Assembly (NCBI GenBank): GCA_905479965.1 | Contig: CAJQOR010000274.1 | Coordinates: 1 to 5,770, forward strand | Origin: an uncultured Rhizobiaceae group bacterium | Lineage (GTDB): Bacteria; Pseudomonadota; Alphaproteobacteria; Rhizobiales; Rhizobiaceae | DNA length: 5,770 nucleotides | Reading direction: 5' to 3' | Position numbers and translations under genes: made by a program | Shown here: positions 1 through 5,770 of the stretch, one piece after another | Layout: each line of letters begins with the position of its first letter | Numbering within the stretch: the first letter of the stretch is position 1 | The notes under the pieces: model-generated | Told to the model about the DNA's origin: nothing | What the model saw: the letters and a program-made list of their open reading frames with translations, nothing else | The model's database searches: none

Positions 1-795
1 CGTTTTGTTGTCGATAATCTAAGCCAAGATGGCGAAGGTGATTTTGGCGTTGCATTGTCAGATATAAGCTTCTCTGTCCGCGCGGGTGAAATATTTGGTA
101 TTGCGGGCGTTGCAGGTAATGGGCAAAATGAGCTTCTCATGGCACTCAGCGGCGAAATACCAACCGCAAATGCAGCCACAATAAAACTGGATGGTAAATC
201 TGTTGCAGATCAAAACATTCTTCAAAGACGTAAGCATGGATTGTGTGCAGTCCCCGAAGAGCGAAACGGACATGCAGCCGTTGTTGATTTCAGTCTATCA
301 GACAATGCACTTTTAACCGCTCGTGACCGGATGAACTTATCTAGCAACGGCCTGATTAAACTGGCTGAGGCACACAAATATACAAAAGACATAATATCGA
401 CCTTTGATGTTAAAACCACCGGAGCAAACTCACCTGCCGGATCACTTTCAGGCGGTAACTTGCAAAAGTTTGTTGTTGGGCGCGAGATCATGCAAAATCC
501 AGATGTTCAGCTTATTTCACAGCCGACATGGGGTGTTGATGCGGGAGCTGCTACTGCAATCCACCAAGCCATTGTTGATTTGGCTGGAAACGGCTCAGCA
601 ATCATAATCATCTCCCAAGATCTCGATGAGCTCCTAGCAATCTGCGATGAGATGGCTGTCATCAACGAAGGTAAACTGTCAAAAACCCTCAAGGTAGGCG
701 AAGCATCTGTTGACGAGATTGGCCTGTTAATGGGCGGTGTCCATGGTGACCCTAATACAAACCAAGACAGTGTGGAGAACGCGCATGCTCATTGA
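1..795 (+). CDS. ABC transporter ATP-binding protein, purine/nucleoside (BMP-type) system, C-terminal half (5' end cut by window)
   Basis: The frame is open from base 1, so the gene begins outside the window; the 264 residues seen are the second nucleotide-binding domain of what is normally a tandem-domain ATPase of about 500 residues (RbsA/MglA/NupO-like). It would sit on the cytoplasmic face and power the two permeases encoded next. Visible in the fragment: a Walker A region at residues 36-43 (GVAGNGQN) in which the usual Lys is Gln; a Q-loop-like VPEERNGH at 84-91; a full signature LSGGNLQK at 149-156; a Walker B region ending QPTWGVD at 174-180, with Gln where canonical ATPases have the catalytic Glu; and SQDLDEL at 205-211, with Gln at the switch-His position. 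Degenerate second domains are common in this family, so this looks like normal divergence, not decay. The TTG at 55 is not the start: homology to the domain's beginning extends upstream of it. The stop lies 11 bases inside the next gene. Family call firm; substrate inferred from neighbours. Confidence 0.92.
   Translation, partial: RFVVDNLSQDGEGDFGVALSDISFSVRAGEIFGIAGVAGNGQNELLMALSGEIPTANAATIKLDGKSVADQNILQRRKHGLCAVPEERNGHAAVVDFSLSDNALLTARDRMNLSSNGLIKLAEAHKYTKDIISTFDVKTTGANSPAGSLSGGNLQKFVVGREIMQNPDVQLISQPTWGVDAGAATAIHQAIVDLAGNGSAIIIISQDLDELLAICDEMAVINEGKLSKTLKVGEASVDEIGLLMGGVHGDPNTNQDSVENAHAH
774..777 (+). promoter_or_regulatory. Shine-Dalgarno GGAG for first permease
   Basis: GGAG lies 7 bases before the ATG at 785, inside the end of the ATPase gene. 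This good spacing is what selects 785 over the in-frame GTG at 737, which would add 16 residues, overlap the ATPase gene by 59 bases and has no comparable ribosome binding site. Confidence 0.75.
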
Positions 796-1867
796 GTTGG
801 AAAAACGAAAAGAGCCAAGTCAAACAATGCTCTATCTCACGCCGGCCATTGCCGTATTAGCAACAATGATAGTCGGCGGAATACTCTTCACACTTATCGG
901 ACATAATGGCTTTGCGGCTGTGAAAGAGATTTTCATCACGCCTGTGATTGATACACATAAATGGCAGGATTTAGGTATTAAAGCAGCACCACTCATCCTC
1001 ATCGCTGTCGGGCTTTCCATTGGGTTTCGTGCAAATGTGTGGAATATTGGCGCAGAAGGTCAGTATATTGTTGGTGGTTTAGCTGGCACCGGGATTGCCC
1101 TGCTAACTTGGGAATTAGAAGGCTGGTGGATACTACCGCTCATGTGTATTGCAGGCGCAATTGGTGGCGCGCTCTACGCTTCAATCCCAGCTTTTTTAAA
1201 AACCAAACTCAACGTCAACGAGATCTTATCTAGCCTCATGCTAACCTATGTCTCGGTTCAGCTTTTATATTACTTAATGCGTGGTCCCTGGAAAGATCCT
1301 GAAGGGTTTAACTTCCCGCAAACAAGACTTTTCAATGATTCTCAGATCCTGCCAGAAATCACACCAGGAACAATTGTGCATTTGGGGGTACCGCTCGCTT
1401 TTATCATTGCCATTATCGCATGGTTTGTAATGAGTAAATCAATCTTTGGCTTTCAAATTCGCGTTGTTGGCTCCGCCCCTGCAGCCGCACGTTATGGCGG
1501 TTTTAGCGCCAAACGTACTATATGGATGGCAATGCTCATTGGTGGTGGATTTGCTGGCCTTGCAGGAATATTTGAAGCAGCAGGCCCCTTCCAACAAATG
1601 GTTCCGCAATTTCCTACAGGATATGGCTTTACCGCAATTATCGTTGCTTTCTTGGGGCGCTTACACCCGATAGGTATTATTCTTGGCGGATTGGTTTTGG
1701 CAATCTCTTATGTTGGTGGCGAGATCGCTCAAACATCATTAGGTCTTCCAAATGCTGCAGCAGGCATATTCCAAGCTATGATGCTGTTCTTCTTACTCGC
1801 CACAGATATTTTGGTTAAATATCGACTCAAGCTTAATATTGCCAATCAAGCAGGAGATGCATCATGA
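785..1867 (+). CDS. ABC transporter permease, BMP-type purine/nucleoside system (BPD_transp_2, first subunit)
   Basis: Inner-membrane channel subunit, 360 residues, related to the NupP/YufP-type permeases that pair with BMP-family binding proteins. A short charged N-terminus (MLIELEKRKE) leads into a first membrane segment at about 16-38. Further hydrophobic segments lie at roughly 66-83, 93-108, 114-135, 146-163, 199-216, 246-266, 282-306 and 325-345. Family landmarks are FRANVWNIGAEGQYIVGG at 81-98, NVNEILSSLMLTYV at 143-156 (a conserved cytoplasmic/coupling region), the GGGFAGLAGIFEAAG stretch at 253-267, and GYGFTAIIVAFLGRLHPIG at 279-297. The larger size and the periplasmic loop near 167-195 (GPWKDPEGFNFP and following) are typical of the first of the two permeases. 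The gene overlaps the ATPase gene by 11 bases and the next permease by 4, so all three are probably translationally coupled. The substrate is inferred from guaD nearby. Confidence 0.93.
   Translation: MLIELEKRKEPSQTMLYLTPAIAVLATMIVGGILFTLIGHNGFAAVKEIFITPVIDTHKWQDLGIKAAPLILIAVGLSIGFRANVWNIGAEGQYIVGGLAGTGIALLTWELEGWWILPLMCIAGAIGGALYASIPAFLKTKLNVNEILSSLMLTYVSVQLLYYLMRGPWKDPEGFNFPQTRLFNDSQILPEITPGTIVHLGVPLAFIIAIIAWFVMSKSIFGFQIRVVGSAPAAARYGGFSAKRTIWMAMLIGGGFAGLAGIFEAAGPFQQMVPQFPTGYGFTAIIVAFLGRLHPIGIILGGLVLAISYVGGEIAQTSLGLPNAAAGIFQAMMLFFLLATDILVKYRLKLNIANQAGDAS
1852..1856 (+). promoter_or_regulatory. Shine-Dalgarno AGGAG for second permease
   Basis: AGGAG sits 7 bases before the ATG at 1864, within the last codons of the upstream permease. 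It supports the ATGA overlap start and independent ribosome loading in addition to coupling. Confidence 0.75.
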
Positions 1868-2787
1868 ATGATACGATTATCATTTCCATCATCATGACAG
1901 TGGTCGGTGCTTCAACACCCATTCTTCTGGCAGCGCTCGGAGAACTCATTGTTGAAAAAAGTGGCGTGTTAAATTTAGGCATCGAAGGAATGATGTTAAT
2001 TGGTGCGGTTGTTGGCTTTGCTGTAACATTAACAACAGGATTTCATCTGCTTGGCATCCTCATTGCGATGCTCGCCTCAACGCTATCTGCGATGCTATTT
2101 GCTTATCTGACATTAACACTAACCGCAAACCAGGTGGCGACGGGCCTTGCGCTGACGATATTTGGCATTGGCATTTCATCTCTTATGGGGGAACCCTATG
2201 TCGGAAAAACCATTGAAATATTCAGCTCTTGGTTCCCAGAATCCCTTGCCGAGCATCCGCAACTGCGGGTGATTTTTGGATATAGCCCACTGGTTTATCT
2301 GTCTTTGATACTCACCGTTTCAGTCAGCTACTTTTTAAAGAAAACACGAGCTGGGCTCATTCTGCGCGCTGTTGGCGAATCCGATTTATCCGCCCATTCC
2401 ATCGGTTACTCCGTCATCGGAGTGAGATATGCAGCTGTTGCATTTGGTGGTGCGATGGCTGGCCTTGCGGGATGTTATTTCTCGCTTGTGCTTACCCCGC
2501 TTTGGTCGGAAGAATTAACCGCAGGTCGTGGTTGGATCGCATTGGCATTGGTGGTCTTTGCCGCTTGGAAACCATCACGACTATTATTTGGAGCATATCT
2601 GTTTGGCGCGATCATGACATTAGAATTGCATGCAAAAGCAGCTGGTTTTTCATTTATTGCACCCGAACTACTTGCGGCAATGCCGTACCTTGCTACAATC
2701 GTAGTGCTCGCACTTATCTCGCTACGTAAATCATCCGGTTTGGCAGCACCTGCATGCTTAGCAAAACCGTTTAAACCATCAACATAA
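1864..2787 (+). CDS. ABC transporter permease, BMP-type purine/nucleoside system (BPD_transp_2, second subunit)
   Basis: Second inner-membrane subunit, 307 residues, the usual size for the NupQ/YufQ-like partner. It starts almost directly in a membrane segment (about 5-25). Next comes the family hallmark GELIVEKSGVLNLGIEGMML at 26-45, which corresponds to the NIGAEGQ region of the first permease. Other landmarks are ANQVATGLALTIFGIGISSL at 88-107, the cytoplasmic stretch GLILRAVGES at 164-173, GAMAGLAGCYFSL at 196-208, and GRGWIALALVVFAAWKP at 221-237. Hydrophobic segments are seen near 5-25, 42-58, 62-83, 92-107, 142-158, 188-210, 223-234, 240-257 and 268-287. Its start shares ATGA with the preceding stop, and the next gene follows after 25 bases. 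The pair would form a heterodimeric channel served by the upstream ATPase. No oddity apart from a short basic, proline-containing C-terminal tail (KPFKPST). Confidence 0.93.
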   Translation: MNDTIIISIIMTVVGASTPILLAALGELIVEKSGVLNLGIEGMMLIGAVVGFAVTLTTGFHLLGILIAMLASTLSAMLFAYLTLTLTANQVATGLALTIFGIGISSLMGEPYVGKTIEIFSSWFPESLAEHPQLRVIFGYSPLVYLSLILTVSVSYFLKKTRAGLILRAVGESDLSAHSIGYSVIGVRYAAVAFGGAMAGLAGCYFSLVLTPLWSEELTAGRGWIALALVVFAAWKPSRLLFGAYLFGAIMTLELHAKAAGFSFIAPELLAAMPYLATIVVLALISLRKSSGLAAPACLAKPFKPST

Positions 2788-2801
2788 CTATAAATTTAAA
2801 T

Positions 2802-2807
2802 GGAGAG
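2802..2807 (+). promoter_or_regulatory. Shine-Dalgarno GGAGAG for binding-protein gene
   Basis: GGAGAG in the AT-rich 25-base gap (2788-2812), about 5-7 bases before the ATG at 2813. The gap is too short to hold a full promoter of its own, so transcription probably continues from upstream. Confidence 0.75.
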
Positions 2808-2812
2808 ACATC

Positions 2813-2896
2813 ATGAAACTAATTTCAAGACGTAACGTCCTTAAGTCCGCTGCTGCGGCGAGTACATTACCTCTACTTGGCAAGTCAGCATTTGCT
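2813..2896 (+). other. Twin-arginine (Tat) signal peptide of the binding protein
   Basis: Residues 1-28: basic n-region MKLISRRNVLK with adjacent arginines at 6-7 in the order S-R-R-x-V-L-K, close to the Tat consensus SRRxFLK (Val replaces Phe). It continues as a weakly hydrophobic SAAAASTLPLLG and ends at a signal-peptidase I site AFA before Met29-Asp30. The pattern suggests export of a folded protein. Confidence 0.75.
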
Positions 2897-3886
2897 ATGG
2901 ATCCGGTTAAGGTCGCATTTGTATACCTTGGACCAATCGGTGACCACGGCTGGACATATGCGCACGAACAAGGCCGCCAAGCTGCGATTACCAAATTTGG
3001 CGATGCTATTGAAACAACAATTGTTGAAAACGTTGCAGAGGGTCCAGATTCAGAGCGTGTTATTCGTCGTCTTGCAGAAGAAGGCAATGATCTTATCTTC
3101 ACATGTTCATTTGGTTACATGAACCCAACGCTTAAAGTTGCAAAACGCTTTAAGGACGTAAAATTTGAACACGCAACTGGCTATAAGCGCGCGCCAAACA
3201 TGGCAACATATAATACCCGCTTCCACGAAGGTCGTGCTATCTGCGGAACAATTGCAGGTCACATGTCTGAAACTGGCACAGCTGGTTACATTGCCTCATT
3301 CCCAATTCCAGAAGTGGTTATGGGCATCAACGCATTTACGCTTGCCGCACAAAAAATCAACCCGGACTTTAAGACAAACGTTCTTTGGGTGAACAGCTGG
3401 TATGATCCGCCAAAAGAAGCAGATGCAGCAACTGCATTGATCGACCAAGGTGCCGACATCATCACTCAGCACACAGATAGCCCTGCTGCACTTCGTGTAT
3501 GTGAAGAGCGTGATCTGTTAGCATTTGGCCAAAGCTGGGACATGACATCATTTGCGCCTAAAGCGCATTTGACAGCAATCATGGATATTTGGGGTCCTTA
3601 TTACATCGACCGCATTCAAAAGGTCATGGACAAGAAATGGGAAAGCGCTGACACCTGGTGGGGCTTTAAAGAAGGTATCGTTGCACTTGCACCATACAAT
3701 GAGCGTATTCCGGCAGAAGTTGTTGCAGAAGCTGAAGCGATTAAGGCTGGTATCATTGATGGATCATACGATGTGTTTACCGGCCCTATTAAAGATCAGT
3801 CAGGTGAAGTTCGTCTTGCAGAAGGCACGCTTTCAGATGGCGATCTTTTATCAATGGATTGGTATGTTGAAGGTGTACAAAGCTAA
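2813..3886 (+). CDS. BMP/PnrA-family ABC transporter substrate-binding protein, Tat-exported, probable purine or purine nucleoside binder
   Basis: Periplasmic receptor of the transporter, 357 residues. Residues 1-28 form a twin-arginine signal (SRRNVLK at 5-11, hydrophobic Ala-rich stretch, cleavage likely after AFA at 26-28); there is no lipobox cysteine, so the mature protein should be soluble. The fold is the two-lobe BMP (basic membrane protein) type: VKVAFVYLGPIGDHGW at 32-47 is the conserved first strand and substrate loop, with Asp44 and Trp47 as candidate ligand contacts. Also family-typical are DLIFTCSFGYMNP at 93-105, the TRFHEGRAICGTIAGHMS stretch at 135-152, and GYIASFPIPEVVMGINAF at 158-175. 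Trp-rich stretches at 191-197 and 280-284 could line the site. BMP proteins known from other bacteria (PnrA, NupN) bind purine nucleosides or bases. Codons appear biased to common ones, as expected for an abundant receptor. A hairpin follows the stop by 20 bases. Family firm; exact ligand unknown. Confidence 0.94.
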   Translation: MKLISRRNVLKSAAAASTLPLLGKSAFAMDPVKVAFVYLGPIGDHGWTYAHEQGRQAAITKFGDAIETTIVENVAEGPDSERVIRRLAEEGNDLIFTCSFGYMNPTLKVAKRFKDVKFEHATGYKRAPNMATYNTRFHEGRAICGTIAGHMSETGTAGYIASFPIPEVVMGINAFTLAAQKINPDFKTNVLWVNSWYDPPKEADAATALIDQGADIITQHTDSPAALRVCEERDLLAFGQSWDMTSFAPKAHLTAIMDIWGPYYIDRIQKVMDKKWESADTWWGFKEGIVALAPYNERIPAEVVAEAEAIKAGIIDGSYDVFTGPIKDQSGEVRLAEGTLSDGDLLSMDWYVEGVQS

Positions 3887-3904
3887 TTCGATTTAAGGAC
3901 ACAA

Positions 3905-3958
3905 ATGCCATTCGCAATTCTTTTGCGGATGGCGATTTTAGTTTTCTGGAAGGCATAG
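3905..3958 (+). CDS. Possible 17-residue leader peptide or small hydrophobic protein upstream of guaD
   Basis: A short frame, ATG at 3905 to TAG at 3956-3958, encodes MPFAILLRMAILVFWKA. It is preceded by AAGGA (3895-3899) with 5 bases of spacing, as good a ribosome site as those of the real genes here. Its stop is one base before the guaD ATG, an arrangement that would allow reinitiation or coupling. The frame coincides with the hairpin at 3907-3933, so ribosomes on it would melt that structure. It is not an N-terminal extension of guaD, because the frame differs and it ends in a stop. The peptide is hydrophobic with two basic residues, so a membrane microprotein is also conceivable. No family is recognised and chance is a serious alternative in so short a frame. 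Confidence 0.25.
   Translation: MPFAILLRMAILVFWKA
3907..3945 (+). terminator. Hairpin with U-rich tail between binding-protein gene and guaD (partial terminator, attenuator or mRNA-end stabiliser)
   Basis: The arms GCCATTCGCAA (3907-3917) and TTGCGGATGGC (3923-3933) pair over 11 positions with one U-G wobble around a 5-base loop. AAAT before and ATTT after could extend the stem past a bulged G. The tail reads GATTTTAGTTTT, an interrupted U-tract, so termination would probably be incomplete. It lies 20 bases after the stop of the binding-protein gene and does not cover the guaD ribosome site. No promoter is visible between it and guaD, which suggests it tunes the receptor-to-deaminase ratio and does not fully separate two transcripts. 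Confidence 0.55.
3948..3953 (+). promoter_or_regulatory. Shine-Dalgarno GGAAGG for guaD
   Basis: GGAAGG lies 6 bases before the ATG at 3960, fixing the start of guaD. It is left outside the upstream hairpin, so that structure would not block initiation directly. Confidence 0.65.
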
Positions 3959-3959
3959 A

Positions 3960-5258
3960 ATGAGTGTTTTAATACTGCGTGGGCGAATTCTTAGTTTTAC
4001 GTCAGAACCAAAATCGCTCGATGACCATGGGAGCTACATTTATGCTGAAGATGGAGCACTCGCATTATCAAATGGTCTGATCATCGCGCGTGGTGACTTC
4101 ACTGATATCACAACACAATACCCTAATGCTGATATCAAAGATCACCGCCCTCACCTTATTCTACCCGGCTTTATCGACACCCACGCACATTTTCCGCAAA
4201 TGCAAGTCATTGGTTCCTTTGGCGCCAAACTTCTAGACTGGCTCAACAAATACACCTTCGTTGAAGAGCAAAAGTTTGCCGACCCTGCGCACAGCGCTAG
4301 AATTGCCACACTATTTTTCGATGCAATGCTGCGACATGGGACAACAACAGCGGTTGCTTATTGTTCAGTTCATAAAACATCGGCAGATGCTTTTTTTACA
4401 CAAGCACAAAAACGAAATTTACGCATGATTGGCGGCAAGGTTATGATGGACCGCAATGCGCCGGAAACATTGTGCGACACCCCTCAATCTGGCTATGATG
4501 ACACCAAAACCCTCATCGCAAATTGGCATGGTGTCGACAGATTAAGCTATGCGATCACACCAAGATTTGCGATTACATCAACACCAACCCAATTGGAAAT
4601 GGCACAAACACTTATGCATGAGCATCCTGAATGCTACATGCAAACACATTTGTCGGAAAATCTTGCTGAAATCGAATTTACCAAACAGCTTTATCAATCC
4701 GCGCAAGATTATCTTGAAGTTTATGAAATGTATGACCTTTTGGGCGACAAAAGTCTGTTTGGTCATTGTATTCACTTAACGGACCGCGAAAAAACATCAA
4801 TGGCTGAAACGGGCTCCGTGGCTGTATTTTGCCCAACATCAAATCTGTTTTTAGGCAGTGGCTTGTTCGATTTCGATGGTCTTCGTGACGTTGGGGTCAG
4901 AACCTCAGTTGCCACAGATATTGGCGGCGGAACCAGTTATTCAATGTTAAAGACAATGGATGAAGCTTATAAAATTTTGCAGCTTCGTGATCAGATTTTA
5001 TCCCCGTTACGTTCATTTTACATGATGACATTGGGCAATGCCAAAGCACTAAGTTTATCGGATAAAATCGGCACGTTGGACATCGGAACAGAAGCAGATA
5101 TTACGGTTCTAAACGCGCAAGCCACACCTGCGATGAAACTACGTTATGAAACTGTCAGCTCGCTATCAGAAGAGCTTTTCATGTTACAAACCATGGGCGA
5201 TGACCGCGCAATTTCTGCCGTTTATGTAGGTGGTCGACCGAGCCACCCCGATCATTAG
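3960..5258 (+). CDS. guaD: Guanine deaminase (EC 3.5.4.3)
   Basis: Cytoplasmic zinc amidohydrolase that hydrolyses guanine to xanthine and ammonia, committing guanine to catabolism or the xanthine salvage branch. At 432 residues it has the full family length and aligns from memory with E. coli GuaD throughout. An N-terminal beta segment (1-65) precedes the TIM barrel. Metal-site motifs are all present: DTHAH at 73-77 (His75, His77), THLSEN at 229-234 (His230, and Glu233 as proton shuttle), GHCIHL at 268-273 (His269) and ATDIGGG at 318-324 (Asp320). Substrate-site landmarks are FPQ at 78-80, LLDWLNKYTF at 91-100, KVMMDRNAP at 160-168, TPRFA at 200-204 (the Arg that in characterised guanine deaminases contacts the base) and FCPTSNLFLGSGLF at 290-303. 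The C-terminal GTEADITVL at 377-385 is the usual amidohydrolase closing strand. It follows the transporter genes in the same direction and its stop overlaps that of the convergent deaminase gene. Nothing looks truncated or mutated. Confidence 0.97.
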   Translation: MSVLILRGRILSFTSEPKSLDDHGSYIYAEDGALALSNGLIIARGDFTDITTQYPNADIKDHRPHLILPGFIDTHAHFPQMQVIGSFGAKLLDWLNKYTFVEEQKFADPAHSARIATLFFDAMLRHGTTTAVAYCSVHKTSADAFFTQAQKRNLRMIGGKVMMDRNAPETLCDTPQSGYDDTKTLIANWHGVDRLSYAITPRFAITSTPTQLEMAQTLMHEHPECYMQTHLSENLAEIEFTKQLYQSAQDYLEVYEMYDLLGDKSLFGHCIHLTDREKTSMAETGSVAVFCPTSNLFLGSGLFDFDGLRDVGVRTSVATDIGGGTSYSMLKTMDEAYKILQLRDQILSPLRSFYMMTLGNAKALSLSDKIGTLDIGTEADITVLNAQATPAMKLRYETVSSLSEELFMLQTMGDDRAISAVYVGGRPSHPDH

Positions 5259-5770
5259 GACTTTTCGGCGAGCTTTAGCGCAAGCTTATTTTGTTGCTCA
5301 ATAAGTTTGGGTAATTCCAAACTTGTAAGAACACCATCTCTAACAATCTGTTTGCCTTCGACAAAAAGATCACGAACATCAAACGGACCACACAATATCA
5401 GCGCGGCCACAGGATCCCATGAACCCGCAGCACCTAGTCCTGAGACATCCCAAATAGCGATATCTGCACGTTTACCAACTTCTATTGATCCGCAATCAAC
5501 ACGGTTTAATACTTGCGCACCGCCCAATGTCGCGATCTCAAGCGCCTCACGAGCAGCCATAGCATCAGCACCATTTTGAACACGCTGTAACAACATAGCT
5601 TGACGCGCTTCTGAAAGAAGATGAGCACTATCGTTAGACGCAGAACCATCAACGCCCAATCCCACTTTAACACCCTTATCTCTCATGGAACGAACTGGTG
5701 CGACACCTGATCCCAACCGGCAATTTGAGCAAGGGCAATGCGCGACACCTGTTTTAGTTCGTGAAAACAG
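5255..5770 (-). CDS. 8-oxoguanine deaminase-like amidohydrolase (EC 3.5.4.32), C-terminal part (5' end cut by window)
   Basis: The minus-strand frame is open to the window edge at 5770, giving the last 171 residues of an enzyme expected to be about 450 long. The reaction assigned to the family is 8-oxoguanine to urate plus ammonia, in the cytoplasm. Visible landmarks, numbered from the window edge, are GVAHCPCSNCRLGSG at 8-22, VGLGVDGSASND at 36-47 (Asp41 is the barrel metal/catalytic Asp), EARQAMLLQRV at 54-64, AREALEIATLGGAQVLNR at 75-92, GKRADIAIWDV at 101-111, and a DPVAALILCGP stretch near 121-131. VDGSASND and LLSEARQAMLLQR are strongly typical of 8-oxoguanine deaminases and related AtzB/TrzN-like hydroxydechlorinases/deaminases, unlike the TDIGGG of GuaD. 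The His-x-His, HxxE and second His motifs lie outside the window, so specificity is not proven. The TTG at 5716 is internal. Its TAA stop overlaps the guaD TAG tail to tail. Confidence 0.88.
   Translation of the reverse strand: MFSRTKTGVAHCPCSNCRLGSGVAPVRSMRDKGVKVGLGVDGSASNDSAHLLSEARQAMLLQRVQNGADAMAAREALEIATLGGAQVLNRVDCGSIEVGKRADIAIWDVSGLGAAGSWDPVAALILCGPFDVRDLFVEGKQIVRDGVLTSLELPKLIEQQNKLALKLAEKS

Noticed and set aside
55..57. TTG as start codon of the ABC ATPase
   Set aside because: The same frame is open to base 1 and the upstream residues (VVDNLSQDGEG...) read as the normal beginning of the second ATPase domain; no ribosome site precedes it.
222..491. 89-codon minus-strand frame
   Set aside because: It lies opposite the conserved signature region of the ATPase, has no recognisable domain and is best explained as antisense shadow.
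737..784. GTG start giving the first permease 16 extra residues
   Set aside because: It lacks a Shine-Dalgarno sequence, creates a long overlap, and adds a polar tail not expected for the family; the ATG at 785 has GGAG at ideal spacing.
2788..3102. 104-codon minus-strand frame opposite the binding-protein gene
   Set aside because: Arg/Ser-rich composition typical of a shadow frame, no ribosome site noticed, and the opposite strand encodes the conserved BMP N-terminal domain.
3923..3959. Possible promoter for guaD (TTGCGG as a -35 box)
   Set aside because: No TATAAT-like box lies at 16-18 bases; the bases there read CTGGAA and belong to the ribosome binding region.
5268..5290. Small inverted repeat near AGCTT/AAGCT as terminator of the convergent genes
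   Set aside because: Only about five pairs, no U-tract in either direction, and it lies within coding sequence.
5307..5579. 90-codon plus-strand frame after guaD
   Set aside because: It is antisense to the conserved C-terminus of the 8-oxoguanine deaminase-like protein; Ser/Pro/Ala-rich with no family resemblance.
1..5770. Mobile element, CRISPR, phage or defence system
   Set aside because: No transposase, integrase, direct-repeat array, terminal repeats or tRNA were seen; all long frames belong to metabolic and transport families.

Overview
The window holds one purine uptake and deamination locus, apparently chromosomal and from a bacterium. The protein sequences look alphaproteobacterial, most likely Hyphomicrobiales (Rhizobiales)-like. 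That call rests on remembered family resemblance, especially the BMP-type binding protein with a twin-arginine signal and the paired guanine and 8-oxoguanine deaminases. Base composition looks moderate (mid-40s % GC by eye, not computed), low for that group, which might suit a marine or host-associated member.

Layout, left to right. Positions 1-795 (+) are the C-terminal half of a two-domain ABC ATPase, cut by the window edge. Two inner-membrane permeases of the BPD_transp_2 class follow at 785-1867 and 1864-2787 (+). The first overlaps the ATPase gene by 11 bases, and the second overlaps the first through a shared ATGA. After 25 bases comes a Tat-exported BMP/PnrA-family periplasmic binding protein, 2813-3886 (+). 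A 73-base gap (3887-3959) holds a strong hairpin followed by a U-rich stretch, and overlapping it a 17-codon reading frame with its own Shine-Dalgarno sequence. Next is a full-length guanine deaminase gene (guaD), 3960-5258 (+). On the opposite strand, 5255-5770, lies the C-terminal part of an amidohydrolase that resembles 8-oxoguanine deaminase. It converges on guaD and the two stop codons overlap.

How the genes fit together (inference): the binding protein captures a purine base or nucleoside in the periplasm, the two permeases and the ATPase import it, GuaD turns guanine into xanthine, and the minus-strand enzyme turns 8-oxoguanine into urate. Xanthine and urate are consecutive intermediates of purine catabolism, so the locus points to purines as a nitrogen source or to salvage and clean-up of oxidised purines.

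No rRNA, tRNA, CRISPR array, insertion sequence or phage gene was seen. Nearly all bases are coding; the only gaps are 25 and 73 bases. The main content is recognisable families, not an obviously new system. The least explained element is the hairpin plus small reading frame just before guaD.
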